64,000 nucleotides of DNA from Brevundimonas sp. (GTDB lineage Bacteria; Pseudomonadota; Alphaproteobacteria; Caulobacterales; Caulobacteraceae), in contig NZ_JAUYNX010000033.1 in assembly GCF_030704825.1 (NCBI RefSeq), positions 1 to 64,000 of the forward strand, given 5' to 3'. This document shows positions 62,701 through 64,000 of this stretch, one piece after another. The position numbers were made by a program, and so were the translations under genes. Position 1 is the stretch's first letter. The number at the start of each line of letters is the position of its first letter. The notes under the pieces are model-generated. The model ran no database searches and had not been told where the DNA came from. It saw only the letters and a list, made by a program, of their open reading frames with translations.

Positions 62701-63143
62701 CCCTGACGACCGTGGTTCAGCGGCCTCGGGACCTTACCCGCGCCGAGTTGCGGGAGCTGCGACTTCAGCTGGACGCCCAAGGTTTCACCGACGCCAAGAT
62801 ACGGCGCGCTTGGTCCGAGACGCGCAACGAGGACATCGCCGCCTCCATCATCGGCTATGTCCGTCAGGTCGCCTTGGGTGACCCGCTGATCCCCTACGCA
62901 GACCGCGTGAGGCGCGCCGTTGATGCGGTTATCCGCAAGGGCGACTGGACGCCGGTTCAGGTCGGCTGGTTGCGCCGGATTGGCAAACAGTTGGAGAAGG
63001 AGGTGGTTGTCGACCGCTACGCTCTGGACGAAGAACCGTTCCGGGCCGACGGCGGCTTTCGGGTGATCGACAAACGCTTCGGCGGCAAGTTGGAGCAGGT
63101 CCTCGCGGACCTAAGTGAGGAAGTATGGCGAGCAGCGAGCTGA
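59760..63143 (+). CDS. hsdR: Type I restriction enzyme R subunit with N-terminal DUF4145-like domain
   Basis: A 1127-residue restriction/translocation subunit. Residues 1-120 look like DUF4145 (AALAEHYFPTDPNTSLMKLRQFAEQLA), then a coiled coil at about 150-280. The nuclease domain has PADYALFVGLTLVGVVEAKRQ with the ExK near 312. The helicase has Walker A MATGTGKTK near 455, DECH near 556, LTATP and FLRRVNSRILYDQMLGRATRL. A C-terminal EcoEI-like domain follows. The start at ATG 59760 follows gcggggg; the open frame upstream is not domain-like. hsdM overlaps its end by 19 bases. Confidence 0.92.
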   Translation: MQPASANFEFLKAHGLQLFRLAALAEHYFPTDPNTSLMKLRQFAEQLARDVAARTGSLRSAEAKFADVLGELGRSGYAPPLTLTLFHQLRVVGNDAVHGDLDDFTVALNALKNARQLAIWFVRSYGGVPKLTPGPFEPPRPPADPTAELRAQLEALRSEVDAQRSAAEVAQAKAASLINENRAAAEKLELQTEERRVWQLLAEEAEAATEAVKANLEAVQRQAEKTPTVELAKLEAAAVEADSAIVLDEAATRAIIDQQLRDAGWEADTAALRFAKGARPTKGRNLAIAEWPTETGPADYALFVGLTLVGVVEAKRQNTNVMGVLRQAERYAASIRVEPELLADGAPWGSHRAPFAFSTNGRPYLRQLESASGIWRRDLRRDTNPAGALTGWPAPQGLLDRLEVDQGAAEAALATQGFDFGFPLRPYQRKAIEAVEKGLAENRTSMLVGMATGTGKTKLAIALLYRLIAAKRFRRVCFVVDRSALGDQTEREFITTKVVSGKGFAEIFGLKGLEDVRPDPETRIHICTIQGLVKRVLYASEPGEVPTVDQYDLMVVDECHRGYLLDREMSDAELTFRDQDDYVSKYRRVLEHFDAVKVGLTATPALHTAEIFGKPVFTYGYREAVVDGFLIDHEPPTRITTALSRDGIHFVAEEEVDFIHAPTGQLEQVVLPDALDFDVEAFNKTVITEPFNRAVADELTKHIDLSAPDKTLVFAASNAHADIVVKALRDAFREAYGEIEDAAIEKLTGKVDNVGKLILSFRNDSMPRIAVTVDLLTTGVDIPKITNLVFLRRVNSRILYDQMLGRATRLCPEIGKETFRIFDAVDLYSQLQNLTDMRPVVTDPKITLSQLLEELAEIEDARIRADLRDQIIVKLSRQLKRLTDDAKAKVQLAAGEAAEDILDRFRASTPEDMAAWARQRPTLGPALDFKTQGGTPVLVPISQHPDAVVDVSNGYGSAARPEDYLGAFEAFIRANLNQIAALTTVVQRPRDLTRAELRELRLQLDAQGFTDAKIRRAWSETRNEDIAASIIGYVRQVALGDPLIPYADRVRRAVDAVIRKGDWTPVQVGWLRRIGKQLEKEVVVDRYALDEEPFRADGGFRVIDKRFGGKLEQVLADLSEEVWRAAS

Positions 63144-64000
63144 CCCGGGGCCGGGTCACGACACAGGACATCGTCAGCCGGCTATGGAACCTCTGCCATG
63201 TCCTGCGCGACGACGGCGTCAGCTATCAGGAATACGTTACCGAGCTGACCTTCCTGCTGTTCCTGAAGATGATGGAGGAGACGGGTCGCGAGGAGCGGAT
63301 TGCCGCTGACTATCAGTGGAAGCAGATCGCCCAGCGCGAGGGCATCGATCAGTTGGATCACTACAAACTTGCGCTGCTGACCCTAGGGAAGTCCGGCGAC
63401 CCGACCGTCAAGGCCATCTTCACCGACGCGCAGACCAAACTGCGCAAACCAGCCAATCTCAAAACCCTGACCACGGCCATCGACGGGCTGGATTGGTTCT
63501 CGGCGCGCGAGGAAGGACTGGGCGAGCTGTACGAAGGCTTGCTCGAAAAGAACGCGGGGGAAAAGAAGTCCGGCGCAGGTCAGTATTTCACCCCACGCCC
63601 TCTGATCGACTGCATCGTGCGGCTGATGAAGCCGCAGGCCGGTGAGGTGGTTCAAGACCCGGCCGCTGGCACCGGCGGCTTCTTGGTCGCCGCCGACCGC
63701 TACATCAAGGATGCGACCGACGACCTGTATGGTCTGCCCCAAGCCGAGGGCTTTTTCCAACGCAACAATGCTTTCATGGGCATCGAGTTGGTGCCTGACA
63801 CCCATCGCCTGGCGATGATGAACCTGATGCTGCACGGCATCGACGGGCCCATCATACTCGGCGACAGCTTGACGCCCGACGGCGAGGCTCTCGGCAAGGC
63901 CGACCTGATCCTGACTAACCCGCCGTTCGGTACAAAGAAGGGTGGCGGCCGACCAAGTCGCGCCGACTTCTCCGTTACGGCGGAGACCTCCAACAAGCAG
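63125..64000 (+). CDS. hsdM: Type I DNA methyltransferase M subunit, 5' part only
   Basis: The first 292 residues of an N6-adenine methyltransferase; the frame is open to the window end. The N-terminal HsdM domain (IVSRLWNLCHVLRDDGVSYQEYVTELTFLLFLKMMEE) is followed by GAGQYFTPRPLI, the SAM-binding DPAAGTGGFLVAA and the catalytic NPPF. It overlaps hsdR by 19 bases, so R and M are cotranslated in R-M order. The specificity subunit gene must lie beyond the window. Confidence 0.93.
   Translation, partial: MASSELTRGRVTTQDIVSRLWNLCHVLRDDGVSYQEYVTELTFLLFLKMMEETGREERIAADYQWKQIAQREGIDQLDHYKLALLTLGKSGDPTVKAIFTDAQTKLRKPANLKTLTTAIDGLDWFSAREEGLGELYEGLLEKNAGEKKSGAGQYFTPRPLIDCIVRLMKPQAGEVVQDPAAGTGGFLVAADRYIKDATDDLYGLPQAEGFFQRNNAFMGIELVPDTHRLAMMNLMLHGIDGPIILGDSLTPDGEALGKADLILTNPPFGTKKGGGRPSRADFSVTAETSNKQ

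Overview
The window is chromosomal DNA from a high-GC alphaproteobacterium. Gene content and style point to the Caulobacterales, most likely a Brevundimonas-type organism: an rpmH-rnpA-yidC-engB cluster, PhaR, a branched-chain keto acid dehydrogenase operon with a divergent Lrp-type regulator, PutA without the DNA-binding domain, and dense Caulobacter-style intergenic palindromes. The taxonomic call is inference; no rRNA gene is present.

Layout. 1-3.1 kb: the 3' end of thiC, then a lower-GC accessory block with a DUF4262 protein and a DUF5131 (three-Cys motif)/TcmP pair. 3.1-8.8 kb: FrnE-type oxidoreductase, small membrane proteins, an HTH protein coupled to a DUF2461 protein, a thiolase and a hemolysin III protein; two copies of a ~175 bp inverted-repeat element and an in-frame 9-bp tandem repeat lie here. 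8.8-15.5 kb: phaR, GT2 and ArnT-like glycosyltransferases, HMG-CoA lyase-type enzyme, rtcB. 15.6-23.7 kb: ECF sigma factor with a membrane partner, putA, a GT4 glycosyltransferase, a PstS-like lipoprotein, lpd. 23.7-29 kb: the bkd operon (E1 alpha, E1 beta, E2, E3), interrupted by a GIY-YIG nuclease gene with flanking palindromes, and its divergent Lrp regulator. 29-36 kb: SMP-30-like, pirin, M20 peptidase, LLM oxidoreductase, an AT-rich pair of small genes, epoxide hydrolase-like enzyme, lipoprotein. 36-39.2 kb: engB, yidC, rnpA, rpmH. 39.3-48.4 kb: VTT protein, histidine kinase, cytochrome b/molybdenum oxidoreductase/esterase cluster, Gfo/Idh oxidoreductase, nrdB, GST. 48.4-59.5 kb: MASE1 hybrid kinase, nucleotidyltransferase, phosphoesterase, VanZ, a riboswitch-controlled GDT1 manganese exporter, PAP2, nrdA, LpxR-like protein, gamma-glutamyltransferase, tRNA-Arg(ACG). 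59.8-64 kb: a type I restriction-modification locus (hsdR complete, hsdM cut by the window end) beside the tRNA.

How the genes work together. The bkd genes, the HMG-CoA lyase-type enzyme and the thiolase fit branched-chain amino acid and acyl-CoA catabolism, and PhaR links acetyl-CoA to polyhydroxyalkanoate control. nrdA and nrdB are about 7 kb apart on opposite strands, yet each is preceded by a pair of NrdR-like boxes spaced exactly 31 bp, so co-regulation appears to be kept without an operon. The GDT1 gene carries a yybP-ykoY (manganese) riboswitch that begins in the stop codon of the upstream gene. The accessory parts that deserve most attention are the DUF5131/TcmP pair, the AT-rich cysteine-rich secreted protein/DUF6968-like pair, the type I RM locus at the tRNA, and four kinds of dispersed repeat, two of which have entered coding sequences.
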